Below, piece by piece: positions 1 to 8,549 of a stretch of 64,000 bases of DNA (position 1 is its first letter; every line of letters starts with the position of its first letter). The position numbers and the translations under genes were made by a program. Below the pieces are notes generated by a model. It saw nothing but the letters and a program-made list of their open reading frames with translations, was not told the DNA's origin and searched no databases. Origin of the DNA: Haloferula helveola. GTDB lineage: Bacteria; Verrucomicrobiota; Verrucomicrobiia; Verrucomicrobiales; Akkermansiaceae. The stretch lies in the NCBI RefSeq assembly GCF_037076345.1, contig NZ_AP024702.1, positions 5,022,001-5,086,000 on the forward strand, read 5' to 3'.

Positions 1-1
1 T

Positions 2-556
2 CCGAAGCCCGGAGATGACAAACCGGCTGAGCCGGAAATGGAGCCGGAGGAGGACGATCCGAAGAAGCTTGAGAAGGAGGAAGAGGCCGCCGCCATCGCA
101 CTGCCGGTATCGCCCGATCCGGTGCAGATCTACGGTTGGAAGGAGTGGGTGTTCCTCAATGACGGTAAGGCCGACATGAAGATGGCCGCCAAGTTCGACA
201 CGGGCGCCTACACCAGTTCGATCCATGCCGAGGAGAAGAAGCTCTTCGAGCGCGATGGCAAGAAGTGGGTGCGCTTCGTGGTGACCGATCCTTCGGAGAA
301 AGACTTCCCGCGCATCCGTGTCGAGGCGCCGCTGGTGCGCATCGCTCGCGTCAAGGAACCCGGTGGCAATTCGGAGGAACGCGAGGTCGTCCGTCTGGCG
401 TTCCGTGTCGGCGACCGCAAATTGAAGGCAGACTTCACCCTTAGCAACCGCAGCAACATGCTCAACCCGATGCTCATCGGACGCACCACGATCCGGGAAC
501 TCGGATGGGTGGACCCCAGCCGCGCGTTCATCGCCGACAAAAAGCTCATGCGCTGA
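2..556 (+). CDS. Retropepsin-like (RimB/COG4067-type) aspartic protease, 5' end outside window
   Basis: The frame is open from base 2, so the true start lies upstream; the ATG at 38 is internal to an acidic Pro/Glu/Lys-rich linker. The folded part begins near the Tyr-Gly-Trp-Lys-Glu region and carries AKFDTGAYTSSIHA, the Asp-Thr-Gly active-site motif of the family once called ATP-dependent zinc protease (PF05618) and structurally related to retropepsins. A second block, LIGRTTIRELG, is also typical. A secreted or membrane-tethered form is likely, because homologues have an N-terminal signal followed by a linker, but that part is not visible. The stop overlaps a possible TTG start of the next gene. 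Followed by the inactive transglutaminase/7TM gene and an ATP-grasp ligase, it is inferred to be part of one functional unit. Confidence 0.85.
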   Translation, partial: PKPGDDKPAEPEMEPEEDDPKKLEKEEEAAAIALPVSPDPVQIYGWKEWVFLNDGKADMKMAAKFDTGAYTSSIHAEEKKLFERDGKKWVRFVVTDPSEKDFPRIRVEAPLVRIARVKEPGGNSEEREVVRLAFRVGDRKLKADFTLSNRSNMLNPMLIGRTTIRELGWVDPSRAFIADKKLMR

Positions 557-601
557 TTGTTCCGGCGGGCCAGTCCGAACGTCGCTTCACCCGGCACCTT
601 T

Positions 602-2134
602 ATGGCCTCTCGAATCAAGCTGATCGCGATCGTTCTCGTCCTGACCCTGTTGGGTGGAGGGCTCGCTGCTTACAAGCACGTCAATCTGGGCATTCCGCTG
701 ATGGTCGGCAAGAAGCCGACGGAGTGGCTGGTGGAGGCGAAGGTCAGCTTCATCGCGACGGGTGATCCTGTGACCGCACGCCTGTCGCTACCGACCGTTG
801 CGGTCGACAAGGAGATGGGAGTCGACGCCCGTTCGGCCGGTTACAGTTTCATGGTCGAGGATGATCTCGGCGAATACTCGGCGGTCTGGTCGGCGGACGA
901 GAAGGAAGGGAACCAGGCGCTCTACTACCGGGTGCGCTTTCCGGCGAAGGGTGTGGATACGGCCGGGCCGATCGCGCATACCGGAGAGGCCCCCCAGGCG
1001 GAGGAGCCGGGCCTCACCGGCAATCTCCGCGCTGCGGCCGACAGTGTGGTGCGTCGGGCGAAGGAGACTTCATCGAATCCGGACACTCTGTTCGTCGGGG
1101 TTTTCCGCGAGATCACCGCGATTGAAGGTTCTCAGGAGATCGCTTTGCTCAAGCGTCACTACGAGGAAGTCGCGAACGGGCAGGCGTTGACCCTGCTCGG
1201 GATCGATCTGCTCAACATGGCCGGAGTGCCGGCGCGGAAGGCCTATGCGGTCAGGCTTGACGAGATCCGGGGGGCGCAGGATCCGCTGATGTTCGTCGAG
1301 TATCACGACGGCGTCTATTGGAAGGTGCGGGATCCCGATGCCGCCACTTCGACGGTCGATCCACGCGAATACTTTGTCTGGAACCGGGGTGGGGAAGCAT
1401 TGCTGGATCTCGGCGGTGGCGAGAACTCGCAGGTCGTCTTCACGACCACGCGCGACGTCATCCCGCTGGACAAGTTGACCGACCTGAGGGGTTCTGGATT
1501 GCTGGTCTCGACGATCTTCGGTCTGCCGGCTTCGGAGCGGCAGGTGTTCCGCTACGTCGTCCTGATCCCGATCGGTGCGTTCGTGGTTGTTCTCCTGCGG
1601 AATCTCGTCGGGATCGCCACGCTGGGTACCTTCATGCCGGTGCTGCTCGCGCTCGCTCTGCTCGAGATGGATCTCCAGAGCGGACTCATCATGTTCGTTG
1701 TGATCGTGACGGCCGGTCTCTGGTTCCGTTTCCTTCTGTCGCGTCTCAACCTTCTTGTGGTTCCCAGAGTCGCGGCGTGCGTGGTGATCGTGACCTTGCT
1801 GATGATGGTTCTCAGTGTGGTCAGCTGGCACCTCGGCATGCGCGGCGGGCTGCGGATCACGTTGTTTCCGATGATCATTCTCGCCTGGACGATCGAACGC
1901 ATGTCGCTGATCTGGGAGGAGGAGGGCAAGCGCAGCGCGATCCTGCAGGTGCTCGGATCGATGATCGTCGCATACGTGGCCTACTTCTTCATGAAGGATC
2001 CCCAGGTGCGATACTGGGCGTTCTATTTCCCCGAGTTGCTGCTGGTCCTGCTGGCTGGAATCATTCTGCTCGGGCGATATACCGGCTACCGCCTCAGCGA
2101 GTTGATGCGGTTCAAGAATTTCGAGGAGGCCTGA
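602..2134 (+). CDS. Inactive transglutaminase fused to seven transmembrane helices
   Basis: About 510 aa from the ATG at 602; an in-frame TTG at 557 directly after the previous stop is an alternative start. The N-terminus MASRIKLIAIVLVLTLL is a membrane anchor. Residues of roughly 30-300 form an extracytoplasmic domain resembling the catalytically dead transglutaminase of PF14400, and from about residue 325 there are seven hydrophobic helices (PF14402 type) ending in YRLSELMRFKNFEEA. The family always travels with a RimK-like ATP-grasp and often with a retropepsin-like protease, exactly as here. It is thought to link a periplasmic event to a cytoplasmic ligase, but the substrate is unknown. 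The stop shares bases with the ATG of the next gene, so translation is probably coupled. Confidence 0.85.
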   Translation: MASRIKLIAIVLVLTLLGGGLAAYKHVNLGIPLMVGKKPTEWLVEAKVSFIATGDPVTARLSLPTVAVDKEMGVDARSAGYSFMVEDDLGEYSAVWSADEKEGNQALYYRVRFPAKGVDTAGPIAHTGEAPQAEEPGLTGNLRAAADSVVRRAKETSSNPDTLFVGVFREITAIEGSQEIALLKRHYEEVANGQALTLLGIDLLNMAGVPARKAYAVRLDEIRGAQDPLMFVEYHDGVYWKVRDPDAATSTVDPREYFVWNRGGEALLDLGGGENSQVVFTTTRDVIPLDKLTDLRGSGLLVSTIFGLPASERQVFRYVVLIPIGAFVVVLLRNLVGIATLGTFMPVLLALALLEMDLQSGLIMFVVIVTAGLWFRFLLSRLNLLVVPRVAACVVIVTLLMMVLSVVSWHLGMRGGLRITLFPMIILAWTIERMSLIWEEEGKRSAILQVLGSMIVAYVAYFFMKDPQVRYWAFYFPELLLVLLAGIILLGRYTGYRLSELMRFKNFEEA

Positions 2135-3117
2135 TGAACCGCTGGTGGCACCGGTTTTTCCGAACGCCCGGCGAGCTCGAGGCGATGGGAGTCGTGGGCA
2201 TCAACATGCGGAACGCGCGTTTCGTGCTGCCGAACAATCCCCGCAGGCTCTACGATCTCGTCGACAACAAGGTGCGGACCAAGACGCTCGCGGAGGAGCG
2301 GGAGATCGCGGTGCCGGAGACCTACGGGATCGCTAGTAGCCCGGCCCATGTCCGGTATCTCGACCGGCTGCTGGGGGACCACGAGTCCTTCGTGATCAAA
2401 CCGGCCCGCGGATCCGGAGGGAAGGGGGTGCTGGTCGTTTCGGGTCGGGAGGACGGGTATTTCGTCAAGCCGAGTGGCGCCCGGCTCTCGATGATCGACG
2501 TGAAGCACCATCTCCAGAACGTGCTCGCGGGTCTTTTTTCACTGGGTGGCAAACGGGATGTCGCGCTCATTGAGTACCGGGTGAAGGCGTCGCGGGTGAT
2601 GACCGAGATCAGCTTCCAAGGCGCGCCCGACATACGCGTGGTGATGCTCCACGGCTATCCGCTGATGGCCATGCTCCGGGCTTCGACGCGGCAGTCGGAC
2701 GGGCGATCGAATCTCCACCAGGGGGCGATCGGCATCGGTGTCGACATCGCCACCGGCCGGACGATCCATGCGGTTCACCATGGTCGGTCGGTCGAGCAGC
2801 ATCCCGATCTGAAAGTTCCGTTGATCGGTGTCGAGGTCCCGGAATGGGACCGGATCCTGGATATCGCGGTGACCTGTCACGAAATGACCGGACTCGGTTA
2901 TCTCGGGGTCGACCTGATGGTGGACGAGGACCGCGGCCCGCTGATGATCGAGGTCAACGCCCGGCCGGGGCTGGCGATCCAACTCGCGAACGGTGTCGGT
3001 CTACTCAAGCGTCTCGAGCCGGCCGCGGAACGGGCCAAGAAGTATCCCCATGACGAGCGGAAGGACAAGATCGCCTTTGCGAGGAAAGCCTTCGCTTCGC
3101 GGGTCGTCACTGCCTAG
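2134..3117 (+). CDS. RimK-related ATP-grasp ligase (alpha-L-glutamate ligase-like)
   Basis: 327 aa. The start is the ATG overlapping the previous TGA (ATGA), preceded by a good ribosome site GAGGAGG. ATP-grasp features are clear: an N-terminal helix pair, a phosphate-binding loop FVIKPARGSGGKGVLVV near residue 90, and the metal-binding end MIEVNARPGLAIQLAN near residue 275, with Glu and Asn as Mg ligands. It matches the RimK-related family found next to inactive-transglutaminase/7TM proteins. The reaction is expected to be ATP-dependent amide bond formation in the cytoplasm, but neither acceptor nor amino acid donor can be read from the sequence. The three-gene arrangement with the protease suggests formation and removal of the same modification (inference). 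Confidence 0.85.
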   Translation: MNRWWHRFFRTPGELEAMGVVGINMRNARFVLPNNPRRLYDLVDNKVRTKTLAEEREIAVPETYGIASSPAHVRYLDRLLGDHESFVIKPARGSGGKGVLVVSGREDGYFVKPSGARLSMIDVKHHLQNVLAGLFSLGGKRDVALIEYRVKASRVMTEISFQGAPDIRVVMLHGYPLMAMLRASTRQSDGRSNLHQGAIGIGVDIATGRTIHAVHHGRSVEQHPDLKVPLIGVEVPEWDRILDIAVTCHEMTGLGYLGVDLMVDEDRGPLMIEVNARPGLAIQLANGVGLLKRLEPAAERAKKYPHDERKDKIAFARKAFASRVVTA

Positions 3118-3129
3118 TCTCGCCCCCGG

Positions 3130-3789
3130 ATGATTGAGGCACGCAACCTTCACCGCAGCTACCGGATCGGCAAGAAGTCGGTCGAGGTTCTTCACGGAAT
3201 TGACCTGTCGATCCAAGCGGGCGAGCGGGTCTTTCTCTGCGGGCCGAGCGGCGCCGGCAAAACCACGCTTCTTTACACGCTCGCCGGGCTCGAACGGCCG
3301 CAGCAGGGCGAGGTGGTCATCGGCGAAACGAGCCTGTATTCGCTCAATCCGAAGAAGCAGGCGGCCTTCCGCAACCGGAATATCGGATACATTTTCCAGA
3401 ACTACCTGCTGCTCCCCGAACTTACGGCCCTGGAGAACGTGATGGTGGTCGGAGCCATCAGCGGAGCCAACACGGAAGAGGAGGCGCAGGCCGCCTTGGA
3501 AAGGGTCGGTTTGGCCAATCGGGCCGACCATCTGCCGGCCGAGCTTTCCGGGGGCGAGCAGCAACGGGTGGCGATCGCCCGGGCGGTGGCGAACCGGCCC
3601 AAGGTGCTTTTTGCCGACGAGCCGACCGGGAATTTGGATTCACGCAACAGCGCGGAGGTCATGGATCTGTTGCTCGGTCTTGCCACCGAAAGCGGCACGA
3701 CCCTCGCGGTGGTTACCCACGATCCGTCACTCGCGACTCGCGGCGACCGCCAACTCGAGATCAAGGATGGCGCGATCCGCACGGTCTGA
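3130..3789 (+). CDS. ABC transporter ATP-binding protein, LolD/MacB type
   Basis: 219 aa, the usual length for a stand-alone LolD-class ATPase. Walker A GPSGAGKTT lies near residue 38, the signature LSGGEQQR near 140, and Walker B VLFADEPTGNLD near 160. The GNLD and QNYLLLPELTALENV segments are characteristic of ATPases that work with FtsX/MacB-like permeases in lipoprotein release or cell-envelope export. No permease is encoded beside it in the window. It starts 12 bp after the ATP-grasp gene and is probably in the same transcript. Its last 63 bp are antisense to the end of the HupE-like gene. The partner permease may lie elsewhere on the chromosome. Confidence 0.85.
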   Translation: MIEARNLHRSYRIGKKSVEVLHGIDLSIQAGERVFLCGPSGAGKTTLLYTLAGLERPQQGEVVIGETSLYSLNPKKQAAFRNRNIGYIFQNYLLLPELTALENVMVVGAISGANTEEEAQAALERVGLANRADHLPAELSGGEQQRVAIARAVANRPKVLFADEPTGNLDSRNSAEVMDLLLGLATESGTTLAVVTHDPSLATRGDRQLEIKDGAIRTV

Positions 3790-4851
3790 TCCGGGCCGGT
3801 CGAGAAGTCTCTCGACGAACCAGAAGGCGGCGACAAGCGCGATCAGGATCGACCCGCCGAGACGCAACTTCGCGAATCGTTCTTCCTTCCACCAACCGGC
3901 GATCGCGAGTCCGGCAACGAGGATCGTGATCTGTCCGAGTTCGACGCCGAGATTGAATCCGACGAGCGGGAGAAAGGGGTGGGCGGCATCGGGTAGCGCA
4001 TCGGAGAGAATGCGGGCGAATCCCAATCCGTGGACCAGTCCGAATGCCGCGATGGTCAGATAGCGGCCGAGGCCGATTTCTTTCGGCCGAAGATTCTCTA
4101 TGGCGATCCAGACGATGCTGAGGGCGATCGCCGGTTCGACGACCGACGCGGGCAGGTTGACCCATCCAAGGGCTGCCAGTGCCAGTGTCAACGAATGGGT
4201 CAGGGTGAAGACGAGGCTCTGCGCTAGGAGCGGACGCCATTTCGGTTTCAGCAGGAAAATGCCGAGAATGAAAAGGATGTGGTCGAGGCCGTCCGGAAGT
4301 ATGTGGCGGAAGCCGAGTTGAATCCATCGGGTGAAGCTGCGGGGTTTGCGCTGCGGCTCGAAGCGGATCGATTCACCACTGACGAGGGGAAAGGACTCTC
4401 CTTCGTTGATCAGGATCAAGACGACGTCGAAGGGTTCGTTCCAATTGATATCGAGGCCGGCTGCCGCGATATCCCCTTCGAGAACCACGGTGAGGTTCGG
4501 AAGCATCTCGGCGATGCCTTCCTGGACGAAACGGGGAGGAGAGGTTTCGAAGTCGGGAAAGGAGATTTCGTAGCTGCCGTCGCGGATCCCGAGGGTCTCA
4601 CGCAGATACTTGCGCGTCTCTTCGCGAATCCGGGTCCACTCCTCCGGGGTGCGGGTTCTTAGCCACGCGAGATCGAACGGGGCGATGTCGGAGTCGCCGC
4701 GATACTCCGGCAGCATGTAGGCGGCGTCGGCCTGCAAGGTGGCGGTCCACCGCCCGGGGCCGATCTCCAGCTCGATGGTGATCTCATCAATCTGATGCGC
4801 CCGGAGCAGCCCGGCCAGCAGCAGGGAGATGGCAATCAGACGGGACCACAC
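3727..4851 (-). CDS. HupE/UreJ_2-family membrane protein
   Basis: 374 aa. The start appears to be GTG at 4849-4851; AGGAGG lies about 15 nt upstream, a little far. A signal peptide (WSRLIAISLLLAGLLRAH) is followed by an extracytoplasmic domain of about 180 aa. Several membrane helices then carry the family motifs HILPDGLDHILFILGIFLL, FTLTHSLTLALAAL, GLVHGLGFA and FNLGVELGQ. HupE/UreJ proteins were first linked to nickel and hydrogenase/urease, but the family is broad and no such genes are nearby, so metal transport is only a possibility. The final 21 codons are antisense to the ABC ATPase gene. Confidence 0.8.
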   Translation of the reverse strand: MWSRLIAISLLLAGLLRAHQIDEITIELEIGPGRWTATLQADAAYMLPEYRGDSDIAPFDLAWLRTRTPEEWTRIREETRKYLRETLGIRDGSYEISFPDFETSPPRFVQEGIAEMLPNLTVVLEGDIAAAGLDINWNEPFDVVLILINEGESFPLVSGESIRFEPQRKPRSFTRWIQLGFRHILPDGLDHILFILGIFLLKPKWRPLLAQSLVFTLTHSLTLALAALGWVNLPASVVEPAIALSIVWIAIENLRPKEIGLGRYLTIAAFGLVHGLGFARILSDALPDAAHPFLPLVGFNLGVELGQITILVAGLAIAGWWKEERFAKLRLGGSILIALVAAFWFVERLLDRPGSDRADRAILDLELAVAASRE

Positions 4852-4927
4852 GCCGGAATTCTGAGGCCTCCTCCGTCACGGGCAAGTCCGGGCTTTTCCG
4901 TCAGGGGGAGGGCTGGCATCAAGGGGC

Positions 4928-6214
4928 ATGTCCGAAACGCTGCTGCTGAAGAACGTCCGTGTTGTCTCCGAGGATTCCGCCGAGCGGCCGACGGTGGATG
5001 TGCTGATCGAGAACGGATGCTACAAGTCGATCGGGCAGGGCCTCGAGGCGCCGGACGGTGCCCGGGTGATCGATGGGGCAGGACGCCTGCTGATGCCTGC
5101 GATGTTCGATGCCCACGTGCACTTCCGCGAGCCGGGAGGCGAGTCGAAGGAGGACATCGCAAGCGGCAGCGAGGCGGCGATCAACGGTGGGGTGACGGGA
5201 GTCGTGATGATGCCCAACACCACTCCGTCGATTGACTCAGGTGCCGTGGTCAAGATGGTCCTCGACAAGGCGGCGGCCGTTTCCCGGATCCCGATCTACA
5301 CCTCCGGTTGCGTCACCAAGGGCCGCGAAGGCAAGGAGCTGGCGTCGATCGACGCGATGCGGAACCTCGGCGTGACAATGTTGACCGATGACGGTGACTC
5401 GACGGGCGATCCGGCGGTGCTTTACCGGGCGATGCAGTATGCCTGCGAGTTCGGCATGTTCTTCGCGAGCCACTGCGAGGTGCCTGAGCTGGCCGGTCCC
5501 CGCGCGCTCAACGACGGCCCGATGGCGTATCGGCTCGGGATCAAGGGCAGCCCCGCCTGTGCTGAGGAGATCATCATCGACCGTGACATCCGGCTGGCGC
5601 ACGCGGCGGGAGCGCACATCCACATCCAGCACGTTTCCACCAAGCTTGGCATGGAGACGATCGCCTGGTGGAAGGAGCGGGGCGACGTGAAAGTGACCGC
5701 CGAAGTTTCACCGCACCACCTGATGTTCATCGACGAGGACATCGGCGACTACGACACCCACTACAAGATGAACCCGCCGCTGCGGACCCGCGAGGACAAC
5801 GAGGCGTTGCTCGAGGGTTTGAAGTCCGGGGTTTTCGATCTGCTGGCGACCGACCACGCGCCGCACACGCCTTTCGAGAAGGCTCAGGACTTCAGCGTCG
5901 CGCCGAATGGAATCACCGGCTTGGAAACGGCGTTGGTTTCGATGTTCGACCGCTTCGTCTCGCGGGGCGAGCTCGGCTGGGACGTCATGGTGAAGCGATA
6001 CTCCGCCGAACCGCGCCGCATGATGGGTCTTGCGCCGGTGCCGGTGGAAGGGGGCGGTGCTGCCGAATTCCTGCTCTTTGATGAGGGAGGCGAGACGACC
6101 TTCAGCGCCGACTTCATGAAGTCAAAAGCAAGCAATACTCCGTTCCTCGACAAGACGCTCAAGGGTCGGATCGACCTCGTGGTCCGCGATGGTGTGGTGC
6201 TGCTGGAGCGGTAG
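4928..6214 (+). CDS. pyrC: Dihydroorotase
   Basis: 428 aa amidohydrolase catalysing the reversible cyclisation of N-carbamoyl-L-aspartate to dihydroorotate in pyrimidine synthesis, in the cytoplasm. The zinc ligands of DAHVHFREPG (His63 and His65) are at the start of the TIM barrel; MNPPLRTRED supplies substrate-binding residues and LLATDHAPHT near residue 308 carries the catalytic Asp. Length and motifs fit the class I, AllB-like dihydroorotases of about 430 aa. AAGGGGC precedes the ATG. It stands alone: no pyrB or carA/carB is visible beside it. Confidence 0.92.
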   Translation: MSETLLLKNVRVVSEDSAERPTVDVLIENGCYKSIGQGLEAPDGARVIDGAGRLLMPAMFDAHVHFREPGGESKEDIASGSEAAINGGVTGVVMMPNTTPSIDSGAVVKMVLDKAAAVSRIPIYTSGCVTKGREGKELASIDAMRNLGVTMLTDDGDSTGDPAVLYRAMQYACEFGMFFASHCEVPELAGPRALNDGPMAYRLGIKGSPACAEEIIIDRDIRLAHAAGAHIHIQHVSTKLGMETIAWWKERGDVKVTAEVSPHHLMFIDEDIGDYDTHYKMNPPLRTREDNEALLEGLKSGVFDLLATDHAPHTPFEKAQDFSVAPNGITGLETALVSMFDRFVSRGELGWDVMVKRYSAEPRRMMGLAPVPVEGGGAAEFLLFDEGGETTFSADFMKSKASNTPFLDKTLKGRIDLVVRDGVVLLER

Positions 6215-6289
6215 GTCGTAGCGGTTACGGCAGCAAGGCAAAGAACCCGATCTGGGATCGCTGCTTACGATTGGGTGCCGCAATCCTGA

Positions 6290-6802
6290 TTACTCGAAGG
6301 AGAACGGGTAACTCGAGTCGTGGTCCGCCCGTTCCTCCTCGGTCATGCGCGACCGGAGGAGTTGAACCGTGTAGGCTCCGACGGCACGACCGTCTTCAGT
6401 GTATAGCCAGTCCGTGATGTCCGAGCGGCCGAATCCAACTTCATCGCCTTGCTTGACGCTCTTGAGCCATCCGGGGGAGCTGAGCAGTGTGCCGGTGAAG
6501 TTGCCGTTCTCCTCGGAGATCAGGCTCACCCACATGTGCTCGCCGTTTTCTTCTGAGTCGCCTTCATCTTCGAAGTACACTTTCAGGAGGCCGAAGAACT
6601 CATCCTTACTGCCGGAGCGTTTCTCCAAGAACTGATCGAGGGTCTCTCTGGCGGTGTCGATCGCCTCATTCATCTCCTCGTCATCGGACTCCACCTGAAT
6701 GATCTCGTCGTTCCGCTCGCCGGCATGTTCCTCGCAGGAGAATTGGAGAAGGCAGGCCAGCAAGAGGGTGACAAGCAGGCGGAAGGCGTTGCTGAGTTTC
6801 AT
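6290..6802 (-). CDS. DUF2314-family lipoprotein
   Basis: 170 aa from the ATG at 6802; an upstream in-frame ATG at 6868 would destroy the signal sequence and reads through repeat-like DNA, so it was not chosen. The first 22 residues form a lipoprotein signal ending LLQFSC, so the mature protein probably starts at the Cys. The remaining region, with MWVSLISEENGNFTGTLLSS, VKQGDEVGFGRSDITDWLY and GAYTVQLLRSRM, matches DUF2314 (PF10077), small domains of unknown function. There is no operon partner: it lies between convergent pyrC and the end of rng. Confidence 0.75.
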   Translation of the reverse strand: MKLSNAFRLLVTLLLACLLQFSCEEHAGERNDEIIQVESDDEEMNEAIDTARETLDQFLEKRSGSKDEFFGLLKVYFEDEGDSEENGEHMWVSLISEENGNFTGTLLSSPGWLKSVKQGDEVGFGRSDITDWLYTEDGRAVGAYTVQLLRSRMTEEERADHDSSYPFSFE

Positions 6803-6879
6803 CTGGAAGAGGATTACAGGCGTGCGTCGAGGGTTGGGGGCGGTCCCAAAGTGGGCAAAACATGGCATCTGCCCGAAGA

Positions 6880-6903
6880 CCCCGTAAACGGGGAACTTCG
6901 AAC
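6880..6903 (-). repeat. Degenerate copy of the two-hairpin repeat (second module)
   Basis: The stem-loop CCCCG-TAAA-CGGGG is followed by AACTTCGAAC. This matches the second module of the repeat at 31708-31733 (CCCCC-TGAA-GGGGG then AACTACGAAC) at about 21 of 24 bases. It lies just past the rng stop codon, where the hairpin could stabilise the mRNA 3' end or help termination on the minus strand, although no U-tract follows. Confidence 0.5.
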
Positions 6904-6937
6904 ATCCAGATCGGGGGCTTGGGCCGGGTGCGGTCCG

Positions 6938-8524
6938 TCAGGCCGACTCGATCGCCTTCTCGGTCTTGGCGTCGATGATGGCGAAACGCTCGCGGTGGAG
7001 AGCCGGGTCGGATCGGAAGATAAGGCGGCCGGAGTGCTGGCGCTCCATTTCGACGAGGATCTTGCTGTCGAGGGTCTTGAAGCGGTTCAGCACGTCGGGA
7101 CTCACGACCACGATCAGATCGCCTTCGCCCTTCTCGCGCATCTTGGCGATCACCGAAGTCAGGCGGCGCTGGATCTCGACGCTCATGGTCATCGGTGTTT
7201 TCACGCGGCCGCGGGCCTGGCAGTACGGGCATGGCTCGTACATCGTATCGAGCAGGCTCTCGTTGAGGCGCTGGCGGGTCATCTCCATCAGGCCGATTGA
7301 CGAGATCTGAAGCACCTGAGTCTTCGCCTTATCCCGCTTGAGGCGTTCCTTCATCGCCTTGTAGACCTGCTGCTGGTCCCGGCGGTGGCGCATGTCGATG
7401 AAGTCGACCACCACGAGACCGCCGATGTTCCGGAGACGGAGCTGGCGGGCGGTCTCCTCGGCGGCTTCGATGTTGGTTTGAAGGATCATCTTGTCGACGT
7501 CCTTCGAGCCCCGGTTGCGGCCGGTGTTGACGTCGATCGAGATCAGCGCCTCGGTCTCGTCGATGACGATGTAGCCGCCGCACTTCAGCCAGACCTGGCG
7601 GGTGAAGGCTTCGTCGATTTGCTTCTGGAGGTTGAGTGCCTCGAAGATCGGCTGGGTCGTCGGCAGGTGGTGGACGCGGCGCTTGGCGCGGCGGGAGACC
7701 TTGCCGGCGATCTCGCGAACGAGCTCGGTGGTCTCCTCGTCGTCGCAGATCACCTGATCGACCGAGTCGGTCAGGAAGTCGCGGGCCGTCCGCTCGATCA
7801 GGCCGGGTTCGCGGAACGCGCAGACCGGCGCGGGGCGGGAATCCCGCTTCCTCTCGACCTCTTCCCATTGCTCGAGAAGCATGGCGAGGTCGCGGACGAA
7901 GTGCCGTGCCCGGGTGCCGAGGGCGACGGTGCGCATGATGATGCCCATGCCGTCGGGCACCGAAAGCCGTTGCATGATCTTGCGGAGCCGGGCGCGTTCC
8001 TGAGGGTCATCGATCTTACGCGAAATACCGAACTGCTCGGTGTAAGGCATGAGGACGAGGTAGCGGCCCGCCAGCGAGATGTTGGTGGTGACCCGCGGAC
8101 CCTTGGTGCCGATCGGTCCCTTGGAGACCTGGATCATGATCTCCGAACCCACCGGGTAGATGTTCGGAATGTCCTTCGAGCTGATCTTCTTCTGTTTCTT
8201 CGGCTTGTTGCCGCGCTTGATCTCCTCAAGTCCCGAGTCGAGCGCCGCAGGGAGGGCGTCCCAGAAGTGGAGGAACGCGTTCTTGTCGAGGCCGATGTCG
8301 ACGAACATCGCCTTGAGGCCGGGTTCGATGTTCTTGACCCGGCCCTTGAAGACGCCGCCGACGATGTTGTCGTCTCCTTCGCGTTCGACCGTGTATTCCT
8401 CGAGCATGCCGTCCTCGAGCAGGGCGACACGCCGTTCCAGGGCCTCGTTGTTGATGATGATGGTGTTGCCTTCCTTCGGGCTGGGCTTGCCGATGCCGAG
8501 GATGCGCTTGATGCGTTTGATCAT
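6938..8524 (-). CDS. rng: Ribonuclease E/G family endoribonuclease
   Basis: 528 aa from the ATG at 8524; a longer start at 8575 would overlap the end of mrdA and adds no conserved residues. An S1-like RNA-binding domain occupies about residues 53-155 (VGGVFKGRVKNIEPGLKAMFVDIG), interrupted by a short Lys-rich insertion. The catalytic DNase-I-like subdomain has the two Mg-binding aspartates Asp331 (ISIDVNTG) and Asp374 (VVVDFIDM), and the zinc-link CPYC at 432-435 for dimer formation. There is no long C-terminal scaffold, so it is RNase G-like in size. It processes rRNA and mRNA 5' ends in the cytoplasm. It closes the mreBCD-mrdA operon; rng also follows mreBCD in Escherichia coli. Confidence 0.93.
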   Translation of the reverse strand: MIKRIKRILGIGKPSPKEGNTIIINNEALERRVALLEDGMLEEYTVEREGDDNIVGGVFKGRVKNIEPGLKAMFVDIGLDKNAFLHFWDALPAALDSGLEEIKRGNKPKKQKKISSKDIPNIYPVGSEIMIQVSKGPIGTKGPRVTTNISLAGRYLVLMPYTEQFGISRKIDDPQERARLRKIMQRLSVPDGMGIIMRTVALGTRARHFVRDLAMLLEQWEEVERKRDSRPAPVCAFREPGLIERTARDFLTDSVDQVICDDEETTELVREIAGKVSRRAKRRVHHLPTTQPIFEALNLQKQIDEAFTRQVWLKCGGYIVIDETEALISIDVNTGRNRGSKDVDKMILQTNIEAAEETARQLRLRNIGGLVVVDFIDMRHRRDQQQVYKAMKERLKRDKAKTQVLQISSIGLMEMTRQRLNESLLDTMYEPCPYCQARGRVKTPMTMSVEIQRRLTSVIAKMREKGEGDLIVVVSPDVLNRFKTLDSKILVEMERQHSGRLIFRSDPALHRERFAIIDAKTEKAIESA

Positions 8525-8549
8525 GATGGTTTGCTTTGGGGAAAGGGTT

